Origin: Microbacterium oxydans
GTDB taxonomy: Bacteria > Actinomycetota > Actinomycetes > Actinomycetales > Microbacteriaceae
DNA: 64,000 bases
Assembly: GCF_000956525.1 (NCBI RefSeq)
Contig: NZ_JYIW01000025.1
Coordinates: 124,001 to 188,000 of the forward strand
Direction: 5' to 3'
Shown: positions 17,773-26,851 of the stretch, in pieces
Layout of the letters: each line of letters begins with the position of its first letter
Position numbering within the stretch: the stretch's first letter is position 1
The notes under the pieces: generated by a model
What the model was told of the DNA's origin: nothing
The model's input: the letters and a program-made list of their open reading frames with translations, nothing else
The model's database searches: none
Made by a program: the position numbers and the translations under genes

Positions 17773-18120
17773 ATGAGTGACCAGACACCGACCGGTTCGA
17801 CCGATGACATCGACTACATCGCGGTCGAGCAATCCGCGAGATTCCGAACGTTGAAACGCACGCAGCGATCCTTCATCTTCCCGCTCGCCGCGTTCTTCCT
17901 GATCTGGTATTTCGCCTATGTGATCCTCGCCGCCTTCGCGACGGACTTCATGGGCCAGCGCGTCTGGGGAGACATCACCGTCGGCCTGCTCCTCGGCCTC
18001 GGCCAGTTCGTCACGACGTTCGCGATCACGATGGCGTACGTGTCGTTCGCGAATCGGAGGATCGATCCGCTCGCCACGGAGATCCGTGAAGAGCTCGAGA
18101 AGGCGCAGGGCCAGGCATGA
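17773..18120 (+). CDS. DUF485 membrane protein
   Basis: 115 residues, two TM helices (FPLAAFFLIWYFAYVILAAF and LLLGLGQFVTTFAITMAYVS). DUF485 proteins are almost always encoded just before an ActP-type acetate symporter and are thought to assist it. ATGA overlap with the next gene shows translational coupling. CAAGGAGG precedes the chosen ATG. Confidence 0.9.
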   Translation: MSDQTPTGSTDDIDYIAVEQSARFRTLKRTQRSFIFPLAAFFLIWYFAYVILAAFATDFMGQRVWGDITVGLLLGLGQFVTTFAITMAYVSFANRRIDPLATEIREELEKAQGQA

Positions 18121-19754
18121 ACGGCATCCGCACCGCGACCGACGCGGTCGAGCTCGAGATCAATCCGGTCCTGAACATCTCCATCTTCCTGGCCTTCGTC
18201 GCGGTGACGCTCTTCATCGTGATCCGCGCCAGCCGCAACAACAAGACCGCCGCGGACTACTACGCGGCCGGGCGCTCGTTCACCGGCCCGCAGAACGGCT
18301 TCGCGATCGCGGGGGACTATCTCTCCGCCGCATCGTTCCTCGGCATCTGCGGTGCGATCGCCATCAACGGCTATGACGGCTTCCTCTACTCGATCGGGTT
18401 CCTGGTCGCCTGGCTCGTCGCGTTGCTGCTCGTCGCCGAGCTGATGCGCAACACCGGCAAGTTCACGATGGCCGACGTGCTGTCGTTCCGGCTGAAGCAG
18501 CGCCCGGTGCGGATGGCTGCGGCGATCACCACGCTCGCGGTGTGCTTCTTCTATCTGCTTGCGCAGATGGCGGGTGCCGGCGGACTCGTCTCGCTGCTGC
18601 TGGGCATCGACGGACGCGTCGGGCAGTCGATCGTGATCGCCGTCGTCGGCGTCCTGATGATCGTGTACGTGCTGATCGGCGGCATGAAGGGCACGACCTG
18701 GGTGCAGATCGTGAAGGCCTTCCTGCTCATCGGCGGTGCGCTCGCGATGACGATCTGGGTGCTCGCGATCAACGGGTTCAACCTGAACACATTGCTCGAG
18801 GCCGCAGTGGCGAACTCCGACAAGGGCGAGGCGATCCTCGCCCCCGGACTGCAGTACGGCGCCAACCCGTGGGACTTCCTGTCGCTCGGCATGGCGCTCG
18901 TGCTCGGGACGGCGGGTCTTCCGCACGTGCTCATGCGCTTCTACACCGTGCCGACCGCGAAAGAGGCCCGGCGTTCCGTCGTCTGGGCGATCTGGCTGAT
19001 CGGCGGCTTCTACCTGCTGACGCTCGTGCTCGGCTATGGGGCCGGCGCGCTCGTGGGTGCTGACGTGATCGCTGCGGCTCCCGGCGGTGTCAACTCGGCG
19101 GCGCCGCTGCTCGCGCTCGAACTCGGCGGACCAGTGCTCCTCGGGTTCATCTCGGCGGTGGCCTTCGCCACGATCCTCGCGGTCGTCGCCGGTCTGACGA
19201 TCACGGCGGCCGCATCGTTCGCACACGACATCTACGCGAACGTGATCCAGAAGGGGAGGAAGGATGCCTCTGGAACGCCGGTCGAGCCGGATCCGAACGG
19301 CGAGGTGCGAGTCGCTCGTCGCACGGTGATCGTGATCGGCATCCTGGCGATCATCGGCGGCATCGGCGCGCAGGGGCAGAACATCGCGTTCCTGGTCGCG
19401 CTGGCCTTCGCCGTCGCGGCATCCGCGAATCTGCCGACGATCCTGTACTCGCTGTTCTGGCGCCGGTTCACCACCCGTGGCGCCGTGTGGAGCATGTACG
19501 GCGGTCTCGGCTCCGCGATCATCCTGATCATCCTGTCGCCGGTCTTCTCGGGCACGCCGACCTCGATGATCCCGGGGATCGACATCGCCGTCTGGCCGAT
19601 GAACAATCCGGGGATCGTGTCGATCCCGCTCGGGTTCATCCTCGGCTGGCTCGGCACGATCACCAGCACCCGGAAGGAGTCGCCGCTGCTCGCAGCCGAG
19701 ATGGAGGTCCGTTCGCTCACCGGCTTCGGCGCCGAGAAGGCGACGGAGCACTGA
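18117..19754 (+). CDS. actP: sodium:solute symporter, acetate permease type
   Basis: 545 residues, about 13 TM helices, SSS family. YYAAGRSFTGPQNGFAIAGDYLSAASFLG is the conserved N-terminal region of ActP/MctC carriers, and GTAGLPHVLMRFYTV is the internal signature. It imports acetate or short monocarboxylates with a cation. Regulated, in all likelihood, by the divergent GAF-LuxR protein. Confidence 0.9.
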   Translation: MNGIRTATDAVELEINPVLNISIFLAFVAVTLFIVIRASRNNKTAADYYAAGRSFTGPQNGFAIAGDYLSAASFLGICGAIAINGYDGFLYSIGFLVAWLVALLLVAELMRNTGKFTMADVLSFRLKQRPVRMAAAITTLAVCFFYLLAQMAGAGGLVSLLLGIDGRVGQSIVIAVVGVLMIVYVLIGGMKGTTWVQIVKAFLLIGGALAMTIWVLAINGFNLNTLLEAAVANSDKGEAILAPGLQYGANPWDFLSLGMALVLGTAGLPHVLMRFYTVPTAKEARRSVVWAIWLIGGFYLLTLVLGYGAGALVGADVIAAAPGGVNSAAPLLALELGGPVLLGFISAVAFATILAVVAGLTITAAASFAHDIYANVIQKGRKDASGTPVEPDPNGEVRVARRTVIVIGILAIIGGIGAQGQNIAFLVALAFAVAASANLPTILYSLFWRRFTTRGAVWSMYGGLGSAIILIILSPVFSGTPTSMIPGIDIAVWPMNNPGIVSIPLGFILGWLGTITSTRKESPLLAAEMEVRSLTGFGAEKATEH

Positions 19755-19781
19755 CCGCTCGGCATCCGATCATCGTGAAGC

Positions 19782-19816
19782 ACGTGGACCCGGCGGCCTA
19801 CTCGCCGGGTCCACGT
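19782..19816. terminator. hairpin between convergent actP and alkyltransferase-like genes
   Basis: A 14-bp perfect stem (ACGTGGACCCGGCG and its complement) around a 7-base loop. No clear U-run in either direction, but the location suits a shared terminator. Confidence 0.7.
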
Positions 19817-19830
19817 CGTCTCTGGTGGCG

Positions 19831-20343
19831 TCAGCGGGACTCGAGGTCGAGGAGGAACCGCTTGCGCTCGGGATAGGCGCCGTAGTGCCCTGGTGAGCCG
19901 TCGGCCCTCACGACGCGATGCACAGGGACGATGATCGAGAACGGCGTGAGCCGGCACGCTGTGCCTACGGCGCGGGCGGCGCCGGGGTTGCCGGAGACCA
20001 GAGCCACCTCGCCGTAGCTCATGGTCTCGCCCCAGCTGATCGTGAGGATCGTCTGCAGCGCCTTCAGCGGAAAGCCGGTCACCAGGCGCCAATCGAACCG
20101 CAGGTGCTCGTCGAAACGCACCGGGTCACCGTCGAAGTAGGCCTCGAGGAGCGCCGTCAGCTCGTCGGCGGCGCCAGGGTCCGGTTCGGGCACAGCGCCG
20201 AGCTGTCTGGCTGTGCTCTCGAGGAGCCAGGGCACGGATGGGTCTTCGGATTCGGACAGGTCGAAGCGCACGATGCCCTCATCGGAGAACACCGCCAGTG
20301 CGTCTCCGAACGGTGTCGGAGCGAAGTCGTAGCGGAAGGTCAT
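19831..20343 (-). CDS. O6-alkylguanine alkyltransferase homologue with Val in place of the active-site Cys
   Basis: 170 residues, the normal length of a two-domain Ogt/AGT. The C-terminal DNA-binding domain is well conserved: TMSYGEVALVSGNPGAARAVG includes the Tyr and the Arg finger. The nucleophile motif PCHRV, however, reads PVHRV (Val141; codon GTG at about 19921-19923). Without Cys it cannot accept an alkyl group. Alkyltransferase-like (ATL) proteins carry Trp or Ala there and flag O6-alkylguanine for excision repair, so a lesion-sensing role is plausible. The ribosome site is weak. Confidence 0.85.
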   Translation of the reverse strand: MTFRYDFAPTPFGDALAVFSDEGIVRFDLSESEDPSVPWLLESTARQLGAVPEPDPGAADELTALLEAYFDGDPVRFDEHLRFDWRLVTGFPLKALQTILTISWGETMSYGEVALVSGNPGAARAVGTACRLTPFSIIVPVHRVVRADGSPGHYGAYPERKRFLLDLESR

Positions 20344-20532
20344 GGCACCATCTTGTCCGCCAGAGCGGACCACACGGCGACGAACAGCCCGCCCGCGCCA
20401 CCCGTGGGGGAGAACGTCCCTGACGTCATCGGTCGTGCAGAGCGGGTACTCGGGGCTGTTCCGGGGCAGAAATACGGTGAAACTCGCCAGGGATGCCGGG
20501 GGACGAGCTGTTGCGCGCCTAGTGTGTGAAGT

Positions 20533-23500
20533 GTGTGGCGACGGGAAGACAGGTCTGCGGATGACGCGGTGGCGGATGCCGCGATGACGCTCGGCGACCT
20601 GCACGAGACCGGGACGGGCGTCGATGTGTCGCACGCCGCGGAAGCCGAACGCACGAGGTTGCGCGCCGAAGCGGCCGATCTCGGCGGCGCTTCGCCGCTC
20701 GTGAACTTCCGTGACAGCCCGGAATCCGGCATCGACATCTCCAAGGCGCACCCCGGCAGCCTCCCGCAGTTCATCACCGGCAAGTCGACGCTCCTGTCGA
20801 ATCTCTTCCGGGACGAGGTCGGCCTCCGCACCGCGCGGATGGCAGCAGAGCGAATCACCGCCAAGCACACCGAGCTCCGCACCGTGCGCGGCATCGAGGC
20901 CGTGCACCTCACCGTCGGCGTCGCGCGCTGGCGCATCGGCGGGGTCGGCTTCGCCGCCCCTGTGCTGCTGCGTCCGCTCGCCATCCGTCGGCACCACTCC
21001 GACTTCGAGTTGAAGCTGCAGGGCGTCTTCGACGTCAACCCCGAGCTCGTCCGCATCGCGCGCGAGCACTTCGGCATCACGATCGATGCGGCGGCGCTCG
21101 CCGCCCTGGCCTACGACGGCGGCATCTTCAAGCCCCAGCCGGTGATCGACAGCCTCCGAGCCACCGCACGCTCGATCGACACGTTCTCCGTCGAGCCTCG
21201 GCTCGTGGTCTCGACCTTCGCCGATGTCGGCGGGGCCATGGTGCGCGACGGCAGAAGCCTCGACCACCAGGTGCTGAACGCGCTGGCCGGCCATGTGGGC
21301 GACCGTGAGCAGGTCTCAGCGCCTCGCGCGGCTCCGCACCACACGGGGCCGGACGACCGCGCCCCGGCATCCGACAACCTGCTCCTCGATGCGGATGCCG
21401 AGCAGGAGGCCGTGCTCGCGCGGATCGCTGCGGGCCATTCCCTCACGGTGGCCACGCTCCCGGGCACCGGTGGCACCCAGACCGTGATCAACGCGGTCGG
21501 CGAGCTCGTCCGGGCTGGCAAGCGCGTGCTCGTGGTGTCGGCCCGCCGTTCCACGCTCGACGGCGTCCGTCACCGGCTCGCGGGGATCGGGCTGGACAGC
21601 CTCGCGATCTCGCCGGCCAGCGTGCGGCGCGACCTCGTGCGGGCGATTGGCCGCAACGAGAAGGCCACCGCGCCGAAGGTGAGCGACGTCGACGACGCGC
21701 TCGTTCGTCTGCGGACCGTGCTCCGCGATTACCGCCAGGCACTCACGGTGCCCGTCGCTGGAACCGATGCCTCGGTGCTCGACGCCACGCGGCACCTGAC
21801 CCGTCTCGCGTCGCTGCCGGTTCCGCCGTCGACCACCGCACGCCTCGGCACCGATGCCCTCCGCCGCCTCGCGGGCGACCGATCGGCGGCGGCGGCCTCG
21901 CTCGCGCATGCCGCACGGCTCGGCGAATTCCGTTTCGGGCCGGATGACTCGCCCTGGTACGGCGTGACGTTCTCGAGCACCGAGGCGGCGCGAGCCGCGA
22001 ACGAACTCGCCGGTCGACTGCACTCCGACAGCGTGCCGGCACTGCTCGAACGCGGCTACGAGCTGATCGCCCAGACCCGCATGCGCCCCTTCTCGACGAT
22101 CGACGAGCTGGGGGAGTACCTCCGTCTGCTCCAGGGCATCCGCGACACACTCGATCGGTTCAGCCCGACGGTGTTCGAGCGTCCGCTCGGCGAGCTGATC
22201 CAGGCGCACGGCTCTCGTCGCGATGCGCCGGGTCTCTCCGGGGCGAACCGCCGCCGGCTCCGCCGCCTGGCCAAGGAGTACGTGCGTCCAGGGGTGCACG
22301 TGACCGAGATGCACGAGGCGCTGTTGCGCATCCAGGCGCAGCGCACGCAGTGGCAGCGCTGCGTCGAGGCCGGAGTCGCGCCGGAGGTACCGCTCGGACT
22401 CGCCGACGTCGCCGTCGCCTGGCAACGTGCTGAAGCCGAGCTGGCAGAGCTCGACGCCGCACTCGGTCGACGTGAGCCGCTCGCGTCCCTCCCCGTTGCG
22501 CGACTCGTGCGCACACTCGCCGGTCTGGCTGCGAAGTCGGATGTCTTCGAGAACCTGGTCGAGCGCGCGCAGCTGCGCGATCGGCTGGCGCTGCTCGGGC
22601 TCGAGCCGCTGCTCGCCGAGCTCTCGGTCCGTCATGTGTCCGAGAGTCGAGTCGGCGAGGAGCTCGAGTTCGCGTGGTGGCAGTCCCTGCTCGAACGCGC
22701 ACTGCAGGACAATCGGGCGCTGCTCGGTGCGAACACCGCAGTGGTGGATCGACTCGAGCGCGATTTCCGACTGGTCGACGAGGCGCACGCCGCGATGGCC
22801 GGTCCGCTGCTCGCCTGGCAGCTGGCGAATCAGTGGAAGATCGCGATCGTCGACGAGCCGCAGCAGTCGCAGCATCTGCGTCGAGCGCTGACGCAGCCGA
22901 CCTCGACGACCGCTGAGATCGTCAGCGCTGCGCCGACTCTCGTCAGCGTGCTCGCTCCGGTCTGGATCTCTTCGCCGTACCTCGTGCCCGAGATCCCCGA
23001 ATCCGTCGAGTTCGACACCGTCATCCTGGTCGACGCCGCAGCCGTGAACCTCGCGGAGACGGCGCCGGCGATCCGCCGTGCTCGGCAGGTCGTCGCCTTC
23101 GGCGATCCCGTGACGCAGCGTCCGACGCCGTTCCACATCGCCGTCGATCCCAGCGACCAGTGGGAGGCCGAGGTCCCGTTCGATGACACCTCGGTGTTCG
23201 AGCGTCTCTCCGAGCTGCTCCCGGTGATGACGCTGACCCGCAGCTATCGTGCCGGCGGCGAAGACCTCGCCGAGCTCATCAACGACGCGTTCTACGGCGG
23301 GGAGATCGTGTCCCTCCCGTGGGCCGGCTCGTACCTCGGTCGCGGCAGTCTGACGGTCGACTACGTCGAGGGCGGCACCGGCGCGCCCGATCCGATCTCC
23401 GGCGCGGTCGAGAGCCCGGATGCCGAGGTCGCTCGCGTCGTGACCCTCGTCGTCGAGCACGCGGTGCACCGCCCCTCCGAGTCGCTCATGGTCGTCACCG

Positions 23501-24252
23501 CCAGCACCCGCCACGCCGAGCGTGTACGCGCTGCCGTCACCACGGCGTTCGCCGGCCGATCGGACGTCGCCGACTTCGTCGGCCGCGACACGGCTGAACC
23601 CTTCGCGGTCCTCACGCTCGAGGAGTCGGTCGCTGAGAGCCGCGACCGGGTCATCTTCTCGCTCGGCTTCGGCCTCACCAAGCACGGCCGCGTGCTCAGC
23701 GACTTCGGTGACCTGTCGACGCCCGATGGGGAGCGGCTGCTCACGGTCGGCATGACGCGAGCTCGACGCTCCATGGTCATCGTGTCGTCGATCCGCCCGT
23801 CCTCCTTCGACGACGGGCGACTCGAGCACGGTGCAGCCACCCTGATGTCGATCCTCGGCGGTCTCGCCACGCGCAGCCGCGATGCTCGTCTCGAAGACCT
23901 CGCTGATCCGCTCACCCTGGCGCTCGCGCGCGAGCTGCGCCGTCTCGGGGCGTCCGTCGATGTCGATTACCGCGGACGCCTGCCGCTCGTCGCCCAGCAC
24001 AAGGGCAAGGCCGTCGTGATCGAGTCTGATCCCGAGTCGCGAGGAGAGTCGCTCCGCGAGACGCTGCGGCTGCGTCCGCATGTGCTGCGTCGCCTCGGAT
24101 GGCACTACGTGCGGGTGCACGCCTTCGACCTGTACAGCGACCCGGTCACCGTGGCGACCAGGATCGCATCGGTGCTCGGCATCGCCGAGTCAGCGCCGCG
24201 CGCCGACAACGACACGCAGCCGATCGACATCGTCGACAACGGCGATGTCTGA
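20533..24252 (+). CDS. large superfamily-1 helicase-like protein with degenerate ATPase motifs and a C-terminal nuclease-like domain
   Basis: 1239 residues if GTG 20533 is the start; TAGTGT 7 bases before it supports a leaderless mRNA, and ATG 20584 is the alternative. Walker A reads LPGTGGTQT, with Gly314 where the catalytic Lys belongs. Motif II reads VILVDAAA, with Ala835 where DEAx has Glu. Motif III (FGDPVTQRP) and motif VI (VGMTRARRSMVIVSS) are kept. The last ~110 residues (VVIESD, then LRRLGWHYVRVHAFDLYSDP) resemble the Vsr-like/MTES_1575 restriction-endonuclease domain fused to actinobacterial helicases. ATP hydrolysis is therefore doubtful; a DNA-binding or nuclease role is possible. 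Overlaps the next gene by 8 bases. Confidence 0.82.
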   Translation: MWRREDRSADDAVADAAMTLGDLHETGTGVDVSHAAEAERTRLRAEAADLGGASPLVNFRDSPESGIDISKAHPGSLPQFITGKSTLLSNLFRDEVGLRTARMAAERITAKHTELRTVRGIEAVHLTVGVARWRIGGVGFAAPVLLRPLAIRRHHSDFELKLQGVFDVNPELVRIAREHFGITIDAAALAALAYDGGIFKPQPVIDSLRATARSIDTFSVEPRLVVSTFADVGGAMVRDGRSLDHQVLNALAGHVGDREQVSAPRAAPHHTGPDDRAPASDNLLLDADAEQEAVLARIAAGHSLTVATLPGTGGTQTVINAVGELVRAGKRVLVVSARRSTLDGVRHRLAGIGLDSLAISPASVRRDLVRAIGRNEKATAPKVSDVDDALVRLRTVLRDYRQALTVPVAGTDASVLDATRHLTRLASLPVPPSTTARLGTDALRRLAGDRSAAAASLAHAARLGEFRFGPDDSPWYGVTFSSTEAARAANELAGRLHSDSVPALLERGYELIAQTRMRPFSTIDELGEYLRLLQGIRDTLDRFSPTVFERPLGELIQAHGSRRDAPGLSGANRRRLRRLAKEYVRPGVHVTEMHEALLRIQAQRTQWQRCVEAGVAPEVPLGLADVAVAWQRAEAELAELDAALGRREPLASLPVARLVRTLAGLAAKSDVFENLVERAQLRDRLALLGLEPLLAELSVRHVSESRVGEELEFAWWQSLLERALQDNRALLGANTAVVDRLERDFRLVDEAHAAMAGPLLAWQLANQWKIAIVDEPQQSQHLRRALTQPTSTTAEIVSAAPTLVSVLAPVWISSPYLVPEIPESVEFDTVILVDAAAVNLAETAPAIRRARQVVAFGDPVTQRPTPFHIAVDPSDQWEAEVPFDDTSVFERLSELLPVMTLTRSYRAGGEDLAELINDAFYGGEIVSLPWAGSYLGRGSLTVDYVEGGTGAPDPISGAVESPDAEVARVVTLVVEHAVHRPSESLMVVTASTRHAERVRAAVTTAFAGRSDVADFVGRDTAEPFAVLTLEESVAESRDRVIFSLGFGLTKHGRVLSDFGDLSTPDGERLLTVGMTRARRSMVIVSSIRPSSFDDGRLEHGAATLMSILGGLATRSRDARLEDLADPLTLALARELRRLGASVDVDYRGRLPLVAQHKGKAVVIESDPESRGESLRETLRLRPHVLRRLGWHYVRVHAFDLYSDPVTVATRIASVLGIAESAPRADNDTQPIDIVDNGDV

Positions 24253-24451
24253 TCCCTCGGAGCCCGAGTCGAAGCGCCAGCACGTCGAGCGGGTGCCCGG
24301 TTCTCGTCGGGCGAGGCTCACACCGGTGCCCGGCACCGACCCTGACCCCGAATCCGGCGGCGTTGCATCGGCGACCGAGAAGACTCGCCCTCGCGGCCGG
24401 AAGGGCCCGAACGACGATCGCCTGATCCAGGACATCCCGCCGCACTACTGA
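24245..24451 (+). CDS. small conserved hypothetical protein (68 aa)
   Basis: Starts at ATG 24245 inside the helicase-like gene's last codons and ends DDRLIQDIPPHY. The short tail of the type RL-x-D-x-PPH-aromatic recurs in small actinobacterial proteins encoded after this helicase, as far as I recall. It is hydrophilic, Pro/Arg-rich and lacks membrane segments. Function unknown. The overlap suggests co-translation with the helicase-like protein. Confidence 0.65.
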   Translation: MSDPSEPESKRQHVERVPGSRRARLTPVPGTDPDPESGGVASATEKTRPRGRKGPNDDRLIQDIPPHY

Positions 24452-24486
24452 CGTCCCTCGCGACCCGAGGTGGATGCAGGCACCAG

Positions 24487-24559
24487 GCGGATGCAGCGAA
24501 AGAAGCGGATGCAGCGAAGAGGCGCACGCCCCGACCCGGGACGTGCGCCTCTTCGCTGC
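24487..24559. terminator. 18-bp perfect hairpin with GCGGATGCAGCGAA direct repeats
   Basis: GCAGCGAAGAGGCGCACG (24511-24528) pairs perfectly with 24542-24559. The 14-base sequence GCGGATGCAGCGAA occurs at 24487-24500 and again at 24505-24518, where it runs into the stem. The hairpin separates the convergent helicase operon and mscL and is probably their common terminator. Confidence 0.8.
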
Positions 24560-24569
24560 AAGCTGGTGC

Positions 24570-24992
24570 TCAGCTGCGCTGGTTGCGCGCGAGCAGGTCG
24601 CGGATCTCGACCAGCAGCTCCGCCTCGGTGGCGGCTGCCGGCTCCTCCTGCGGCTCCTCGGCCGGGGTTCCCTTGCGGGCTTCGACGTGCGCCTTGAAGG
24701 TGTTCATCGGCAGGACGAACACGAAGTAGACGACCAGGGCGACCGCGAGGAAGCTGATGATCGCCGAGATCAGGTCGCCGATCGGGAATGTGACCTCGTT
24801 GCCGTAGATGTTCGTGACCTTCGGACCGAACTTCCCGGTCGCATCCGCCTCGAAGACCAGCGACACCAGCGGCGTGATGATGCTGGCGACCACCGAATTC
24901 ACGATCGCGGTGAACGCGGTTCCGATGACGACGGCGACCGCGAGGTCGATGACGTTTCCGCGGAGGATGAAGTCCTTGAATCCTTTGAGCAT
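24570..24992 (-). CDS. mscL: large-conductance mechanosensitive channel
   Basis: 140 residues. MLKGFKDFILRGNVIDLAVAVVIGTAFTAIV is the amphipathic helix plus TM1, the pore-lining segment; TM2 is LISAIISFLAVALVVYFVFV; the C-terminal bundle ends LLVEIRDLLARNQRS. It acts as an osmotic safety valve in the membrane. Length and domain order are typical. Confidence 0.95.
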   Translation of the reverse strand: MLKGFKDFILRGNVIDLAVAVVIGTAFTAIVNSVVASIITPLVSLVFEADATGKFGPKVTNIYGNEVTFPIGDLISAIISFLAVALVVYFVFVLPMNTFKAHVEARKGTPAEEPQEEPAAATEAELLVEIRDLLARNQRS

Positions 24993-25015
24993 GGGAACCT
25001 CCGTGTGTCTGGACC

Positions 25016-25288
25016 TCAGGAAGAGGTCGAGCTCGACGCAGCAGCCGGTTTGGCGCTCGTCGTCGATCCCGAGTTCGATGATGCCGAAGCATCCGTCGAT
25101 CCGCCAGATTTGGCGCGCGAGTCCGTGCGATAGAAGCCGGACCCGTTGAAGGTCACGCCGATCGATCCGTACTGCTTGCGCAGCGCGCCGCCGCATTCGG
25201 GGCAGACCGTGAGCGCGTCGTCGGCGAAGCTCTGCACGGCGTCGAACGTGTGTCCGCACGATGTGCAGGCATAGGCATAGGTGGGCAT
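25016..25288 (-). CDS. FmdB-family zinc ribbon protein
   Basis: 90 residues. MPTYAYACTSCGHTFDAVQSF with CxxC and a second CPECGG form the FmdB zinc ribbon; FNGSGFYRTD follows. The Ser/Ala-rich tail is low complexity. The family is widespread, of unresolved function, and once linked to formamidase/amidase genes. It lies between mscL and the cyclo-ligase gene, as often in Microbacteriaceae. Confidence 0.88.
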   Translation of the reverse strand: MPTYAYACTSCGHTFDAVQSFADDALTVCPECGGALRKQYGSIGVTFNGSGFYRTDSRAKSGGSTDASASSNSGSTTSAKPAAASSSTSS

Positions 25289-25302
25289 GGCGTCCTCGGG
25301 GT

Positions 25303-25899
25303 TCAGCGTCGCGGGTGCGACAGGATCAGCGTCTGCGACGGGGTCACGACGCCGTTGACCGGCTGATCGTGCACCTCCCGTGGCAGGGAGTCGAGTATCT
25401 CGGAATCATAGATGACCGCGTAGACCGGCGGGCACTTCTCCATCGAACCGATGGTCTTGTCGAAGTAGCCGCGGCCCCAGCCCATCCGCATGCCGGTCCG
25501 GTCGACGGCGGCGGCTGGAACGATCATGAGGTCGACGTCGTTCACGGCGATGGGCCCGAGCACCTCGCCGGTCGGCTCGGGAAGCCCGAACAGCCCTTCG
25601 GCGATCTCGTCGTCGTCGGTCGCGACGGCCCAGTCGAGCAGCCCGTCGGCGCGGGTGATCGGCAGCAGCACGCGAATGCCGCGCTGCACGGCCCTGGTCA
25701 CGAAGTCGCGCGTGCCCGGTTCGTTCATCGTCGACAGGAAGCACGAGATGGAATGGGCGCCGAGGGAGTCGACCAGCGCATCGAGTCGCTCGCCGATCGC
25801 CAGTGCCGCTGACTCGCGCTGCGCCTCGGAGAGCAGGGAGCGGCGTTCGCGCAGATCGGCGCGGAGGGCACGCTTCTCGTGCTCGGCGTCATTCGGCAT
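25303..25899 (-). CDS. 5-formyltetrahydrofolate cyclo-ligase
   Basis: 198 residues from ATG 25899. The ATP and substrate motifs RMGWGRGYFDKTI and the N-terminal KRALRADLRERRSLLS are typical. It returns 5-formyl-THF to the active folate pool as 5,10-methenyl-THF. TAGACT lies 7 bases before the ATG, supporting a leaderless mRNA; an in-frame GTG at 25926 is the alternative. Divergent from galU with a very short intergenic region. Confidence 0.92.
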   Translation of the reverse strand: MPNDAEHEKRALRADLRERRSLLSEAQRESAALAIGERLDALVDSLGAHSISCFLSTMNEPGTRDFVTRAVQRGIRVLLPITRADGLLDWAVATDDDEIAEGLFGLPEPTGEVLGPIAVNDVDLMIVPAAAVDRTGMRMGWGRGYFDKTIGSMEKCPPVYAVIYDSEILDSLPREVHDQPVNGVVTPSQTLILSHPRR

Positions 25900-25938
25900 A
25901 CCTCCGAGTCTACGTGCGCTCACCACTAGGCTGGGGGG

Positions 25939-26826
25939 ATGGGTAACCAGAAGATCAAGGCCGTCATTCCTGCCGCTGGATTGGGAACGCGCTTCCTGCC
26001 TGCGACGAAGGCGATGCCGAAGGAGATGCTACCGGTGGTCGACAAGCCGGCCATCCAGTACGTGGTCGAAGAGGCGGCGGATGCCGGCATCGAAGACATC
26101 CTCGTCATCATCGGCCGCAACAAGAACGCGATCTCCAACCACTTCGACTCCGTGCCGGAGCTCGAGGTGAAGCTGACGGAGAAGGGCGACATGGGCCGCC
26201 TCGAGCGCGTCATGAAGTCGAGCGACCTCGCCGACATCCACTTCGTCCGGCAGGGAGAGCCCAAGGGCCTCGGTCACGCAGTGCTGCGTGCGCGCACCCA
26301 CGTCGGAGACAGCTCGTTCGCCGTGCTGCTCGGCGACGACCTGATCGACGAGCGCGACCCGCTGCTCACGCACATGATCGCGGAGCACGAGCGCACCGGC
26401 TCGGCCGTGATCGCGCTCATGGAGGTCGACCCCGCGAACATCCACATGTACGGCGCGGCCGCCGTCGAGCAGCTCGAGGGCTCCGAGTCGGTCAAGGTGA
26501 CCGGGCTCGTCGAGAAGCCGGCACAGGAAGATGCGCCGTCGAACCTCGCGATCATCGGGCGCTATGTGCTCCCGGCCTCGATCTTCGAGATCCTGGAGCG
26601 CACCGAGCCAGGCAAGGGCGGCGAGATCCAGCTGACCGATGCACTGCAGGAGCTCGCATCCGCTGAAGGCGGCCCCGGCGTGATCGGCGTCGTCTTCCGG
26701 GGGCGTCGCTACGACACGGGCGACCGCGTCGACTACATCAAGGCGATCGTGCAGCTGGCCTCGGACCGCGACGACCTCGGCCCAGAATTGCGTCCCTGGC
26801 TGAAGGAGTTCGCAGCCCGCCTCTAG
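25939..26826 (+). CDS. galU: UTP-glucose-1-phosphate uridylyltransferase
   Basis: 295 residues. KAVIPAAGLGTRFLPATKAM is the nucleotidyltransferase loop, KEMLPVVDKPAIQYVVEEA the sugar-phosphate region, and TGLVEKP the GalU signature. It makes UDP-glucose for cell-envelope glycans and trehalose. TAGGCT (25927-25932) is 6 bases before the ATG; a GGGGGG run in the gap could still serve as a weak ribosome site. Confidence 0.96.
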   Translation: MGNQKIKAVIPAAGLGTRFLPATKAMPKEMLPVVDKPAIQYVVEEAADAGIEDILVIIGRNKNAISNHFDSVPELEVKLTEKGDMGRLERVMKSSDLADIHFVRQGEPKGLGHAVLRARTHVGDSSFAVLLGDDLIDERDPLLTHMIAEHERTGSAVIALMEVDPANIHMYGAAAVEQLEGSESVKVTGLVEKPAQEDAPSNLAIIGRYVLPASIFEILERTEPGKGGEIQLTDALQELASAEGGPGVIGVVFRGRRYDTGDRVDYIKAIVQLASDRDDLGPELRPWLKEFAARL

Positions 26827-26851
26827 GCGACTGCGGGCGTCGGAGCGCACG

